From Blattamonas nauphoetae (lineage: Eukaryota; Preaxostyla; Oxymonadida): a stretch of DNA of 64,000 nucleotides. The notes under the pieces were generated by a model. The model saw nothing but the letters and a program-made list of their open reading frames with translations. It ran no database searches and was not told the origin of the DNA. Shown piece by piece: positions 1 to 12,000 of the stretch. The translations under genes were made by a program, and so were the position numbers. The DNA lies in assembly GCA_033064195.1 (NCBI GenBank), contig JARBJD010000082.1:124001-188000 (forward strand). Direction: 5' to 3'. Every line of letters starts with the position of its first letter. Position 1 is the stretch's first letter.

Positions 1-2328
1 GATTACAAATTTCACCAAGTGCGATTGAATCTTTTTGCCTCGGTGTGAAGAGGACTTGAAAGAAAGAAAGGAGAAAGAGACATGAATGTGATGTGGAAGG
101 AGCAGAATGAGAGGCAGATGGGACAAAGACTCGGTTACACTTCAATTTTCCTATGTTTGGTTCGCTTCATTCAGAGTCCTCATTTAAGCTCCAACATAAC
201 CATCATGCAGCTTGTCGAGATTAGATTAGTCCTGGATCCGATATTTAACGCCCGAAATAGGGTTGGTGTTATCAGATCAAGCTGAATTATGACAAAACTG
301 GCCTGTCTTTCGACGGTCATCCCCCGAAAGAATACAAAATAGCACAACAACCACTAAAATGGAAGAAAAAGGTTAAAAGACTTAAACTAGCATGTCATAC
401 CATTTCCATGGTTCAATAACTCATCTTTGCCCAATTGTGTGAGTAGGAAGTCACAAACCAATTCTCGCTGAAAAGACAAATAAGGAAGAAAATATGGAAG
501 AAGGGGAACATACGCATGATGGATATAAGGTTTGTCGGGACGATAATCACAGTGGACCACTTGATACGACAATGGACGAACAGATCGCAACAGGGGTTTT
601 GGAACCGGAGGCCAGCCTTAAATAAATTAATATGGTAAACGAGATATCTCATTTTGAAATGGAAAGAAGCAAAAAACCGTAAAAGTGAAGAGAAAATAGT
701 GATTACTCAATTGTCTAGTTTTGGAGTCCGTTTTAGCTTCCAGTGCAAATGTCACCCAGATTGCTGTAGATTGTATTCACATCGGACTATTCGGAAAATG
801 TGGCGATTTTTCATCAAACAGTGGAGATTTTCTGCCGGTAATGTGCTTGGAGATAGAATTATTGCCAGTTTTTTTCAAAGTGCAGACAGATGTAATAGGT
901 CCTATTTTGACGGAAGAAATAGAATCAAGAACGAGTATATGTTTCAAAATGGGATATTTGGTGATTTTGTCCTTTTCCATGACTAGATCCGACCATCTGA
1001 TTGAGATGACGACATTCCGAGATGGCTATCGATGATATTCCAAGTAAAAATCCAAATTTCTGTTTCAATGTCTTCCAGAAAACTTCAGTTCGGCTGCCAA
1101 AGTCGAATATCACTTCTGTGTCCCTGCTCAACAAACACTCGTTCGAGAGTGTTGATCGCTGAGGATTTCATTGACAACGGAGAAAGTTTATGGAAATGGA
1201 GGAAAAACAATGGTAGAGGTGGAGAGTTGAATATTGAATCTGATGGTTGTTTTTCCAGTTCACACTTTAAAAAATGAAGAAAATGAGCAAAAACGATCAG
1301 CTCCGCATTTGCTCAATAAGAGGTTTTCAACCTTCTCCGTGATTTTCTCGCCATTTCTCCGTATTCTCTTTTGGTGTTTTTTTTATTTTCAAAAAAGAAT
1401 CACCCAGAGCGTCAGAGTGGCGAAAAGTGAACTTTCTCTGCCTCCACCAACAGTGTATTACCCATAAATTCCTCCGGTTCCAAAACCCCTGGATCACAAA
1501 CACCCGCACTTCATTCTCAAACTTTTTTGATTGTCTCGGTGTTTTTTCAAAATAAGGAGAATGTCAATTGTTCGAGGAATTTTGAAGGAAATGGAAAATA
1601 ACGATAAATTGGTGGAGAATAATTCGGTCCCAGTTCCTCTGGGCCACCCTGTAAAGGGTCGATTCTGTTTAGAACGAATTCCGCTCATCCAGAACATCAT
1701 GGGGAGATGGTGGAATACGTGAATATCACATCGGACATTATAACGCAGTGTGAAAGTCATTCAGTTAGTCATACAGTAGAATTTTCTCGATTTGGATTCC
1801 TCCCTCCATTTGATGATTGAATAAGAGAGTATCTGCCATCTAGACTCATCCACACAAGTCCTATGCCCAATATGAAGGGACTGTTCCTTCTCAAAATGTG
1901 AAAATGACTTTACGCTGTCTTCGGAACGAAAAAAGAAGAAAAACAACTCTCCCGATCGATCGTTCTGTCTGAAATTGGGTTAGAGGAGAGTAAAGAGGGG
2001 AGAAGAGAGTGTGATGGTGATGGAAGAGATGGACGCTTCTCTCGCTCACTCATTCCACTCCCTTCCGAAGCAGCAAAACGAACGAGTGTTTATGGATTGT
2101 GTGATCCTTTGTGTTCTATCTCCTTGTTTCTTCTCTTTCCATTGTCTCTCGACTTTCTCTTCTCGCTTCTTCCTCTTATTCCATGTCCCCGGAGGACGTC
2201 ATCCTCTCATTCGGTTTGAAATGGTGACTTGAAAAGCTGTGTGATGTTGTGATCACTTCATCAATCAATCTATGTTCACACTTCGACAGTTCTTTTGAAC
2301 AATCAACAGCAACGAGTGTTTTTCAGGG
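1..2328. other. Non-coding stretch, no gene supported
   Basis: Only short overlapping open frames in several phases are present, with no recognisable domain, composition shift or splice pattern. I see no coding region here. A pyrimidine-rich stretch lies near 2100-2190. Confidence 0.5.
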
Positions 2329-2402
2329 GCTCCAATGGTGTAATGTGCACGCGACAATTTACTGATGATGTTGAGGACTTGGTTCAATTCCAGGTTGGAG
2401 CA
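2329..2402 (+). tRNA. tRNA-like sequence (tRNA-Gln-like), probably degenerate
   Basis: Seen: a 7-bp acceptor stem GCTCCAA/TTGGAGC, a T-arm CTTGG-TTCAATT-CCAGG, an anticodon stem CGACA/TGTTG and a D-stem GTGT/GCAC in the correct order within 73 nt. A run of seven T follows 4 nt after the 3' end, as at Pol III genes. The 5' half resembles the common eukaryotic tRNA-Gln pattern TGGTGTAATGGTTAGCAC. Odd: the D-loop is only 5 nt and lacks GG, and the anticodon loop would be 12 nt, with CTG inside it but no clear U33. It may be a tRNA pseudogene, a tRNA-derived SINE head, or a chance fold. Confidence 0.4.
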
Positions 2403-2405
2403 TTC

Positions 2406-2412
2406 TTTTTTT
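2406..2412 (+). terminator. T7 run, candidate Pol III terminator
   Basis: Seven consecutive T lie directly 3' of the tRNA-like sequence. This is the expected Pol III stop if that unit is or was transcribed. Confidence 0.35.
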
Positions 2413-2662
2413 GGATCTGATTTATCTCATCAGGATCTGGACTTCACAACAAATTTAGAGGAGTTCAAAATGCCTTCTGAAATGGTGATTCGATCTGAAG
2501 AGTTTCGTTGATCATGGTCTTCAGGAGATTTTTTGAAAAGAACGATATTTTCAGAATGTCCAGGTGAAAGTGACCATATCCTGCTCGATTGTGCCGTTCA
2601 TCGATTTCGTGTGGCCGTATAATCGATAATGCTTTCTTGATGAAAGCCACAAACGAGGAAAT

Positions 2663-2801
2663 GACAGGAGATGCAATTTAAATATCCAGATTGATTGTGG
2701 CTCTAATACAACCAAGAGAGGGCGATCTGAAGCGGGTCCAGTATGAGTGATGGAAAAGACAGGAGATGCTAGGTAAATATCTAGATTGATTGTGGCTCTA
2801 A
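2663..2801 (+). repeat. Two direct repeats of about 44 bp, 95 bp apart
   Basis: The stretch starting GACAGGAGATGC at 2663 recurs at 2758 with a few substitutions. Both copies run into GATTGATTGTGGCTCTAA. The first copy continues into a 63-bp element that also occurs upstream of the second giant beta-helix gene; the second copy diverges after about 44 bp. Confidence 0.75.
2691..2753 (+). promoter_or_regulatory. 63-bp element shared upstream of both beta-helix genes
   Basis: It matches 25891-25953 at about 57 of 63 positions with no gaps, including the core GGCGATCTGAAGCGGG. It lies about 330 bp before the start of this beta-helix gene and about 100 bp before the start of the other. A shared promoter or 5' UTR element is one reading; common descent of duplicated 5' flanks is the other. 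Confidence 0.5.
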
Positions 2802-3079
2802 GATAGCAAAAAGTGGGAAATTTTCAGAAGGATCAGGATGGAAGTCAGGGGTTTCTGATCAAATTTAGGGAAAGTGGTGTTTTGACTGGCAGAGGGCATC
2901 AACGAGCGAGATGAATCAGCAAGTGTGGACGATTTCAGATTATCTGACGGATTATTCTAATGTTTCCCATGAGTTGCCAGGATTGGGCGAGTTGGGGGAC
3001 GACCACAGTCCAAACTAAGGTTTGATCTCAATCCAATCTCATTCACTCCGACCATTGATATATACAGCCTCGTGAACCA

Positions 3080-6000
3080 ATGTTAATCATCCCGCTACTG
3101 ATCACATGCTTGATATCTGGAAATTCTCCTCCAGATGTTCTTCCGTCACTGACCGACTCAATTTTTTCCGCGTCAAATGCGAATACTATTGATGGACGTG
3201 TCGTACGATTCCTCCCACTGAAGGCATATGAATCGAACACGCTCCTCTTGCATTCAATGACCGTTTCAATCCACGGTTTATATGAAACTCCGTCGCGAAT
3301 TGTTGAAGGCGGATCAGCACGTATAAGCCTGATTGATGTTGTGAACTCAACGACAACCCTCTCCCGTCTCTGTTTCCACCCGACAGAAATCCGATCCGTG
3401 AGAGTGGGAATCTCTTCCTTTGTGGAGATAATTGAGAGTGAAGTCTGGATTCCTTCAGCAGACTCGCCTCTTGAATGCAACTCTGGATTTCTTCAAGTTG
3501 AACACAGTTCGTTTGCTTTGATGAACCCCAAGCAAACAATACCGTCTCTGGCCACCTCAATGTCATCAGAATCGTCAGTCGTTTTCAGTTCGTGTTCATT
3601 TTCGGATTTGGGCGTGTCTGACGATGGCCCGCTCTTCTGCAGCACAAATGTGTCGAATGTGACGCTTCTGAATTTGAAGATGTCGAACATCTCGACAACC
3701 CACTCATCACTCGCCCATCACATTTCAAATCGAGCTGGGAATGTGAGCATTGTGGGATCATCCGTGACAGACAGCGAAGATGTTCTGACAGGTGGACTTG
3801 TTCCCGGAATGAGTCTCGCGACCTCGTTTTTCGTTGCGAACACGACGATCTCGAAGTGTTTCACGAACGCCGTCGACACCACCGAAAACAACCCATCCAT
3901 GGTCCACGAAACACTCTCTGCCTCCCACACCTTCATCAACTGCACGTGGACCTCTACAACAACATCTATCAACGGTGGAGCGATTCATATCAACAACACT
4001 GGCGATCTGACGATTGACTCGTGCAGATTCTTGCATTGCAAAGCAACATCAAGTGATCATTCAAATGGTGGCGCCATTTCCTTTTTATCAGAAGTGTCAT
4101 CTCCATTTGCTTTCTCACTGAATTCATCCACGTTCGACACGTGTTATTCGGCATGTTATTCCGGATCTGTCTACGTGAATCGATCCTCTAGCTTTTTCAT
4201 GAAGTTCACCAATTTCTCAACATCGTCAGTTGGTTATACTCGTCTCACTACTCATCTTTTGTATCTCCCAGACGGTTCAATCCTATCCAACCTCCGTTTC
4301 GAGTATGCTTTCTCCGAATCTGCAAACTCAGAAAGCGGTGCGATTGATTTTGATACAATTCTTGCTGATATCACACACTCCAACATTTTATTCAATTCGA
4401 ACACAGCTGGAAGCGGAGGTGCACTTCTCTATTCCTTTACAAGTGGAAAACCGAACATTTCGTGGTTCAGCTGCATCTTCTTCAACAACAAAGCAGAAAC
4501 TGTGAGACCAATCACAGATGATCCTGGAAACAGCTGTGTGGCTGGGAATGATTTGTATTTCTGGTCAGACACAGCTGAATGGAACGCCACACTTGCGAGA
4601 GAAGGGTCGTTCAGGAACTGCTTCTCGAATTCAGACTTCCCACGAATCGTCATCGACACTCTGAGCCAACATCTGACACACGCCATCCGCTTTCCGACGA
4701 ACAACACGCTTCTTTCCACTCTTTTCCCAACTCCCTCACTCATCGTGAGTGTCCGAGATGACGCGAATGATGAGGCTGGCTGTGGGATGAATTACTTTCT
4801 TCCTTGCAAGACGTTGGGATACACAGGAAAGAACCAACTGACATTCTCGACGGGAGAAGTACTTGTTGAGGCAGGGCTGTTCGAGGAGACGATAGGGTTT
4901 GCCGTGAACACAAAAAGTGTGTCGATCACGTCGTTTGGAAACGAGAATCCAGTTTTCGATCTTTCATCAGTTGAGGAGACATTTCTGACGATCTCAGATG
5001 GATTCGACGCGAATCTGAAATATCTGTCATTCATCGTCGCAGGACATGCAGTCCTTCAACATATAGGAACAGGGAAAGTGAACATGGACTCTTGTTTGTT
5101 GACGGGAAAGGAGAACAGAAGTCCAACGTCGTCAGATCTGATTTCGACGACAGGATCACTCACCGTTCGGAATACACGCTTCTCTTGTCTGACAGTGGGA
5201 AGTGGAGCACTTCTGAAATGGGGCAGTTCGAGTTCAGTGTCTCTGACAGATCTCTTCTTCCTGAATTTGGGGACAACAAACTCAGCACCGTTCACAATCA
5301 CTTCTGCAGCAACTCTGTCACTGAGTGGATTGTATTTCGAGAAGTGTGTGGGAACGTCATTCTCAGACTTCGAAGTTGACCAGTCTGTTCTCTCTCAACT
5401 ACCAGCAATTGCTTCATCATTGAGTACAAGCACAAGCCCTCGAACTCCGCTGAAAGATGGGGAACAACTGACACTCTGGCCAAGTTATCAAATGGTTGTG
5501 GATGGGAACGAAGGAGTGGACGAGGCGTTCTGTTGGTTGACATCAAAGAAATGCCGAACACTCAGCAATCTCGTCACTCGATTGGGATCCAATTTCGAAG
5601 GAACGATCATCGTGTCCAAAGGAAGGACCAGTGAAGCTGGGATTGTGTTGGTCGATTCTCAACAATTGACTGTCTCGGGAGAATCACAAACAGAATCTCT
5701 TCTTTCTCTCGAATCATCAGAAACCAGTCTGATTATCGTTCCGTCTGCCTCGTCTCTGTCGCTCTCCGCTCTCACTCTGACTCTTCCATGTTCCCACACA
5801 TCGTCGCCAGTGATCTCATCGACAGGGACTCTGGCTCTGTCATCGGTGGTCATCGCTCTCTCCTCGTCGCACACCGATCTCTCGGCGGACATCCTCTCTG
5901 TGACCTCAGGCACAGCATCTTTGGTGTCGTGTTCATTTGATGGAGAGAACAATTCCATTGGCTCATTCATGTCACAGACTGGAGGAACAATGATGCTTGA

Positions 6001-9000
6001 AGCGTGTTCGATGTCTCGGATGAAGATGAAGAAGTCGTTTGTGTCTGGAAGTGGGACTGTTCTGATGAAAGGCTGCTCGTTCTCATCGCTTGTTGATGAT
6101 TGTTCATCTGGATCAGGAAATGTGATTGAGATGGGAATTGGGGAAGGAGAGAAACTGGAGATCATGAAAAGCGCGACTGATTCGTCGTCGTTCATCTCGT
6201 GCTCGTCGAAAGGGAATGGAGGAGCGCTGAAGATCGCAGTTGTGTCATCTGGAACTCTGACGATCTCTGACACGTCGTTCGTGTGCTGCTCAGCAACTGG
6301 AAATGGAGGAGGAATCTGGCTCGACCTTTCAGCCAGCACTTCCACCTCCACTTCGTTCTCGTCACTCGTGTTTGGGTCCGGGTTTGATTCCAACAATGCG
6401 ATTCTGGGAACGAAAGTGTTTGTGAAAAGCACCAATCTGAAGACAGACGCGGAAGGAGTTCTGATTGGACTGAAACCAACACTTTCAGGCTTGCTCCTCA
6501 CCCCAGTGGAGAAGAACGAATTTGTTGGCAACAACACATCACCCGAATCGCTTCTGTTCTTCTGGTATCCTCACATTGCCACTTCTGGTGCTGTCCATGT
6601 TCACTCTGATGGAGAAGATCATGCGAACTGTGGTCTCATTGAACTTGCCTGTCAAACACTCTCTCACTCCTTCACATCTCTCAAAACAACACGCACCATC
6701 ACACTGGACTCGGCTCTCCAAGTCCCAGCTTCCCTTCCCACACTGACGCAATCACTCACAATATCAACACTGGCTGGTTCACCCCAAACACTGACACTCG
6801 CTTCAGATGTGTCATTCACAGTCTCCGCTGGCACGCTCAGCTTCTCCTCACTTTCGATTGAACTCGCAGAACTCTCCACAACAGTGTTTGTCGTTGCTGG
6901 AGGATCGATCGTGATGGACTCGACATGCCGAATTGTGAACCCCTCGTCCGCCACACACTCCGCCTCTCTCTTCTCGCTGTCATCAGGAACACTCACTCTC
7001 GACACGACGACACTGGACTTCTCCAACCGATTCATCTCTTCGCAGTCGCTCTTCTCCCAAAGTGGAGGATCTCTCGCCCTTTCTGGGATGTCGATTGAGA
7101 ATGTGACACGAAGCAGTGGAGATGGGAGTGTCATCTCATCGATCCTCTCAACTGGATCGCTCTCGATTGCGAGTTGCTCATTCTCGTCGTGTGTGTGTTC
7201 GAGTGGAAATGGAGGAATGATGAAAGTTGTTTTGACTGGGACAGGAACGTTCACAGTGACGGGAACAACGACATTCTCGTCGTGCAGTGCGAGTGGGGAT
7301 GGGAACTTGATTCATCTTTCGCGTTCTGATTTGGTGTCGTTCCTGAAAGGAAGTGGAACAGGCCCACTCGATGCGATCCGACCGAACACGACATCGGGAG
7401 TGGCGTTCACGAGTGAGATTCACGAGGAGTTCTGGGGAATTGACACGAACGCAGTTTCTCCGTCTTCTGGGTCTCTGCTGTTCTACTGGTATCCTCACAC
7501 GACTGGATCAGTTCATGTTGCTTCCTCTGGAACTGACCATCCGAATTGCGGTCTCGTCGAGCTGCCCTGCTCGTCACTGAGTCATTCGATGAATGTGATG
7601 AAAACCACAAAATCAGTTGTGATACTGTCAGACCTGCCATTATCCGCTTCACTCACCTCGCTCGACGTGACATGGACACTGTCTCGATCAGGAACTGAGA
7701 AACTCACGCTGAGTGGAAATGGTGGGATCCTCGTTGATCAATCGACCACACACTTCACTCTCTCGTCGCTGGAGATGAAATGTGGAACGATGGCAGTTGA
7801 TCGAACAATTGCACTGATTTGTGTGACGAATGGAAAAGTGTTGATGGCAGACTGTTCAATTGGAGATGCGAGCGGAGAGATTCCGATTCCATTCTGCACA
7901 ATCTCAACAGGAACAGTGGAGTTGACCGGAACCAATACGATTCTCAACCCATCTGTCTCCTCTCCTCTCTTCACTGTTGCCTCAGGATCACTTTTGATCG
8001 ATGGCGACTCAACGTCGTTCACAACCATCACTTCCACATCGACTGGACGAAGTGCGTCTCTCTTCGCTCTGAATGGAGGCAGCTCAACAGTGAACTTCGC
8101 CTCTCTCCCGATTTTGGGAACTGGGACAGGACAAGACTTGTTCGCAGTGAGTAGAATAGCCACTCTGAAGCTGAACAAGATCACACTGGATGGAGGAGAC
8201 GCGTCAGTGGAATCGTTGTTGGATCAGAATGGAGGAACAGTGACGCTTGAAGCGTGTTCGATGTCTCGGATGAAGATGAAGAAGTCGTTTGTGTGTGGAA
8301 GTGGGACTGTTCTGATGAAAGGCTGTTCTTTCTCATCGCTTGTTGATGATTGTTCATCTGGATCAGGAAATGTGATTGAGATGGGAATTGGGGAAGGAGA
8401 GAAACTGGAGATCATGAAAACGGCGACTGATTCGTCATCGTTCATCTCGTGCTCGTCGAAAGGGAATGGAGGAGCGCTGAAGATCGCTGTTGTGTCATCT
8501 GGAACTGTGACGATCTCTGACACGTCGTTCGTGTGCTGCTCAGCGTCTGGAAATGGAGGAGGAATCTGGCTCGACCTTTCATCCTGCACTTCCACCTCCA
8601 CTTCGTTCTCGTCCCTCGTGTTTGGGTCAGGGCCTGATTCCAACACTGCGATTCTGGGATCGAAAGTGTATGTGCAAAGCAGCAATGTGAAAACAGACGC
8701 GGAAGGAGTTCTGATTGGCCTGAAACCAACACTTTCTGGCTCACTCCTCACCGCAGCCGAGAAGCACGCATTTGTTGTCAACAACACATCTCCCGAATCA
8801 CTTCTGTTCTTCTGGTATCCTCACATTGCCTCTGTTGGTGTTGTCCATGTTCACTCTCTTGGAGAAGATCACGCGAACTGTGGTCGCATTGAACTCGCCT
8901 GCCAAACACTCTCTCACTCCTTCACGTCCCTCAAAACAACACGCACAATTACACTGGACTCGTCTCTCCAAGTCGCAGCTTCCCTTCCCACACTGACGCA

Positions 9001-12000
9001 ATCACTCACAATATCAACACTGGCTGGTTCACCCCAAACACTGACACTCGCTTCAGATGTGTCATTCACAGTCTCCGCTGGCACGCTCAGCTTCTCCTCA
9101 CTTTCGATTGAACTCGCAGAACTCTCCACAACAGTGTTTGTCGTTGCTGGAGGATCGATCGTGATGGACTCGACATGCCGACTTGTGAACCCCTCGTCAG
9201 CCACACACTCCGCCTCTCTCTTCTCGCTGTCGTCTGGAACACTCACTCTCGACACGACGACACTGGACTTCTCCAACCGATTCATCTCTTCGCAGTCGCT
9301 CTTCTCCCAAAGTGGAGGATCTCTCTCACTTTCTGGGATGTCGATTGAGAATGTGACACGAAGCAGTGGAGATGGAAGTGTGATCTCGTCGACACTGTCA
9401 TCAGGATCGCTTTCGATTGCGAGATGCTCGTTCTCTTCGTGTATCTGTTCGAGTGGAAATGGAGGAGTGATGAAAGTTGTTTTAACTGGGACAGGAACGT
9501 TCACAGTGACTGGAACAACGACATTCTCGTCGTGCAGTGCGAGTGGGGATGGGAACTTGATTCATCTTTCGTGTCCTGATTTGGTGTCGTTTCTGGGAGG
9601 AGTCAGTGCTGCTGGCCCACTCGATGCGATCCGACCGAACACGACATCGGGAGTGGCGTTCACGAGTGAGGTTTACGAAGAGTTCTGGGGAATTGACACG
9701 AAAACAGTTTCTCCGTCTTCTGGGTCTCTGCTGTTCTACTGGTATCCTCACACGACTGGATCAGTTCGCGTTGCTTCCTCTGGAACAGACCATCCGAATT
9801 GTGGTCTCGTCGAGCTGCCCTGCTCGTCACTGAGCCATTCGATGAATGTGATGAAAACCACAAAATCAGTTGTGATGATGTCTGACATACCACTATCCGC
9901 TTCACTCACCTCGATCGGCACGACATGGTCTCTCTCTCGATCAGGAACTGAGAAACTCACGCTGAGTGGAAATGGTGGGATCATCGTTGATCAATCGACC
10001 ACACACGTTACTCTCTTGTCGCTGGTGATGAAATGTGGAACGATGACTGTTGATCGAACATCTGCGCTGATTTGTGTGACGAATGGAAAAGTGTCGATGA
10101 CAGACTGTTCAGTTGGAGATGCGAGTGGAGAGATTCCGATTCCATTCTGCACAATCTCAACAGGAACAGTGGAGTTGACCGGAACCAATACGATTCTCAA
10201 CCCATCTGTCTCCTCTCCTCTCTTCACTGTTGCCTCAGGATCACTTTTGATCGATGGCGACTCAACGTCGTTCACAACCATCACTTCCACATCGACTGGA
10301 CGAAGTGCGTCTCTCTTCGCTCTGAATGGAGGCAGCTCAACAGTGAACTTCGCCTCTCTCCCGATTTTGGGAACTGGGACAGGACAAAACTTGTTTGCAG
10401 TGAGTGGAACGGCGACTCTGAAGCTGAACAAGATCACACTGGATGGAGGAGACGCGTCAGCGGAATCGTTGTTGGGTCAAAATGGAGGAACAGTGACGCT
10501 TGAAGCGTGCTCGATGTCTCGAATGAAAATGAAGAAGTCGTTTGTGTGTGGAAGTGGGACTGTTCTGATGAAAGGCTGTTCTTTCTCATCGCTTGTTGAT
10601 GATTGTTCATCTGGATCAGGAAATGTGATTGAGATGGGAATTGGGGAAGGAGAGAAACTGGAGATCATGAAAACGGCGACTGATTCGTCATCGTTCATCT
10701 CGTGCTCGTCGAAAGGGAATGGAGGAGCGCTGAAGATCGCTGTTGTGTCATCTGGAACTGTGACGATCTCTGACACGTCGTTCGTGTGCTGTTCAGCGTC
10801 TGGAAATGGAGGAGGAATCTGGATTGATGCAAGTTCGTCTGTTGGGTCGATTTCTCTGTCCTTGCTGTCGCTCTCGTTTGGCCGAAACAATGACGCGAAC
10901 AGCTGTGGAATGGACAAAGGAGGACGAGATGTGTTTGTGGTTGGAGGAAGACTCATAGATTTCATTTCGAAAGAGAAATGGCTGGGAACATTCGAAACCG
11001 CGCCAGAATGGACGCTGGTTGGGTTGGATGGATCGTCGGGGGAGAAAGTGGATCTGGCGGCGATGCTTCGCCAGACAGTGTTGTTCGTTGGGAAGGATGG
11101 AAATGACGAGGACGGGGATGGGACTCTGGAAGCACCGTTTTTGACACTTCATGGAGGAATGGAGAAAGGGATGAAAAGCGGAGAAGACGTGGTGTGGATT
11201 GAGATTGTGGAATCAGCACGAATCGGAAAGCGAATTGTGATGGAAGGAGGATCGAGGAAGACGTGTGGAATATCGGGGAGGGAGGAAGGAAGCAGGATTG
11301 TGTGCTCGATCTCGGATGGATCAGACAGAACAGAAGGCCAGATTATTATTTGTGGGCACACACTGTCAGTGCGTGGACTGGAGCTGAACATGAAGGTTGA
11401 TTTTGGGAAAGTTTTCGTTTTACAACACGAAGGGCAACTGGGATTGTCAGAATGCAGTGTGAGTGGAGAGAGAGGACTGAAATCGGGACTGGTCCGAGTC
11501 GGGAGTGAAGGCGAACTGACATTGAACGAAGTTGCAACGACTGATCTGTCGTTAACAGAAAAGGCGTCGATTGTGGAGATGGCGGGAGGACGAGTGTGGA
11601 TGGAAGGAAGCTCTTTCTCTGAAGTGACCGTGGTTGGAGGAGGAGTGTTGTGTGGTGGAGTGAGTGGGGGGATGGAAGTGCGGAAGACGTCGTTCACAGG
11701 ATGCCGTGGAGAGAGGTTTGGAAGTGTTGTCCGAGTTCGCGCAGCAGGGAGCTCGGTTGTGCTGAGCGAATGCACGTTCCGGGATTGTTGGAGTGGCGTT
11801 AATTTTGGAGAGGTCGAGTCGTCAGTGTGGAGAGTTGGAGGAGGAAGTGTGTTTGTGTGGATGGAACGAAAGAAGGGAGGGAGGCTGGAATCGGTGGATC
11901 TGTCTGGAAGCGAGTTCACAAACTGCATTTTGGAGAACACGAACACAACCACAGTGAGCACGGGGAGAGGAAGAGACTGTGTGGGAGGAAGCGGATTCGT

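Noticed and set aside
5659-6537. Long antisense open frames inside the beta-helix genes (also 8224-8787, 11149-12087 and equivalents at 32-42 kb)
   Set aside because: They arise from the Ser/Thr codon bias and the repeats, recur with each module, and have no protein features of their own.
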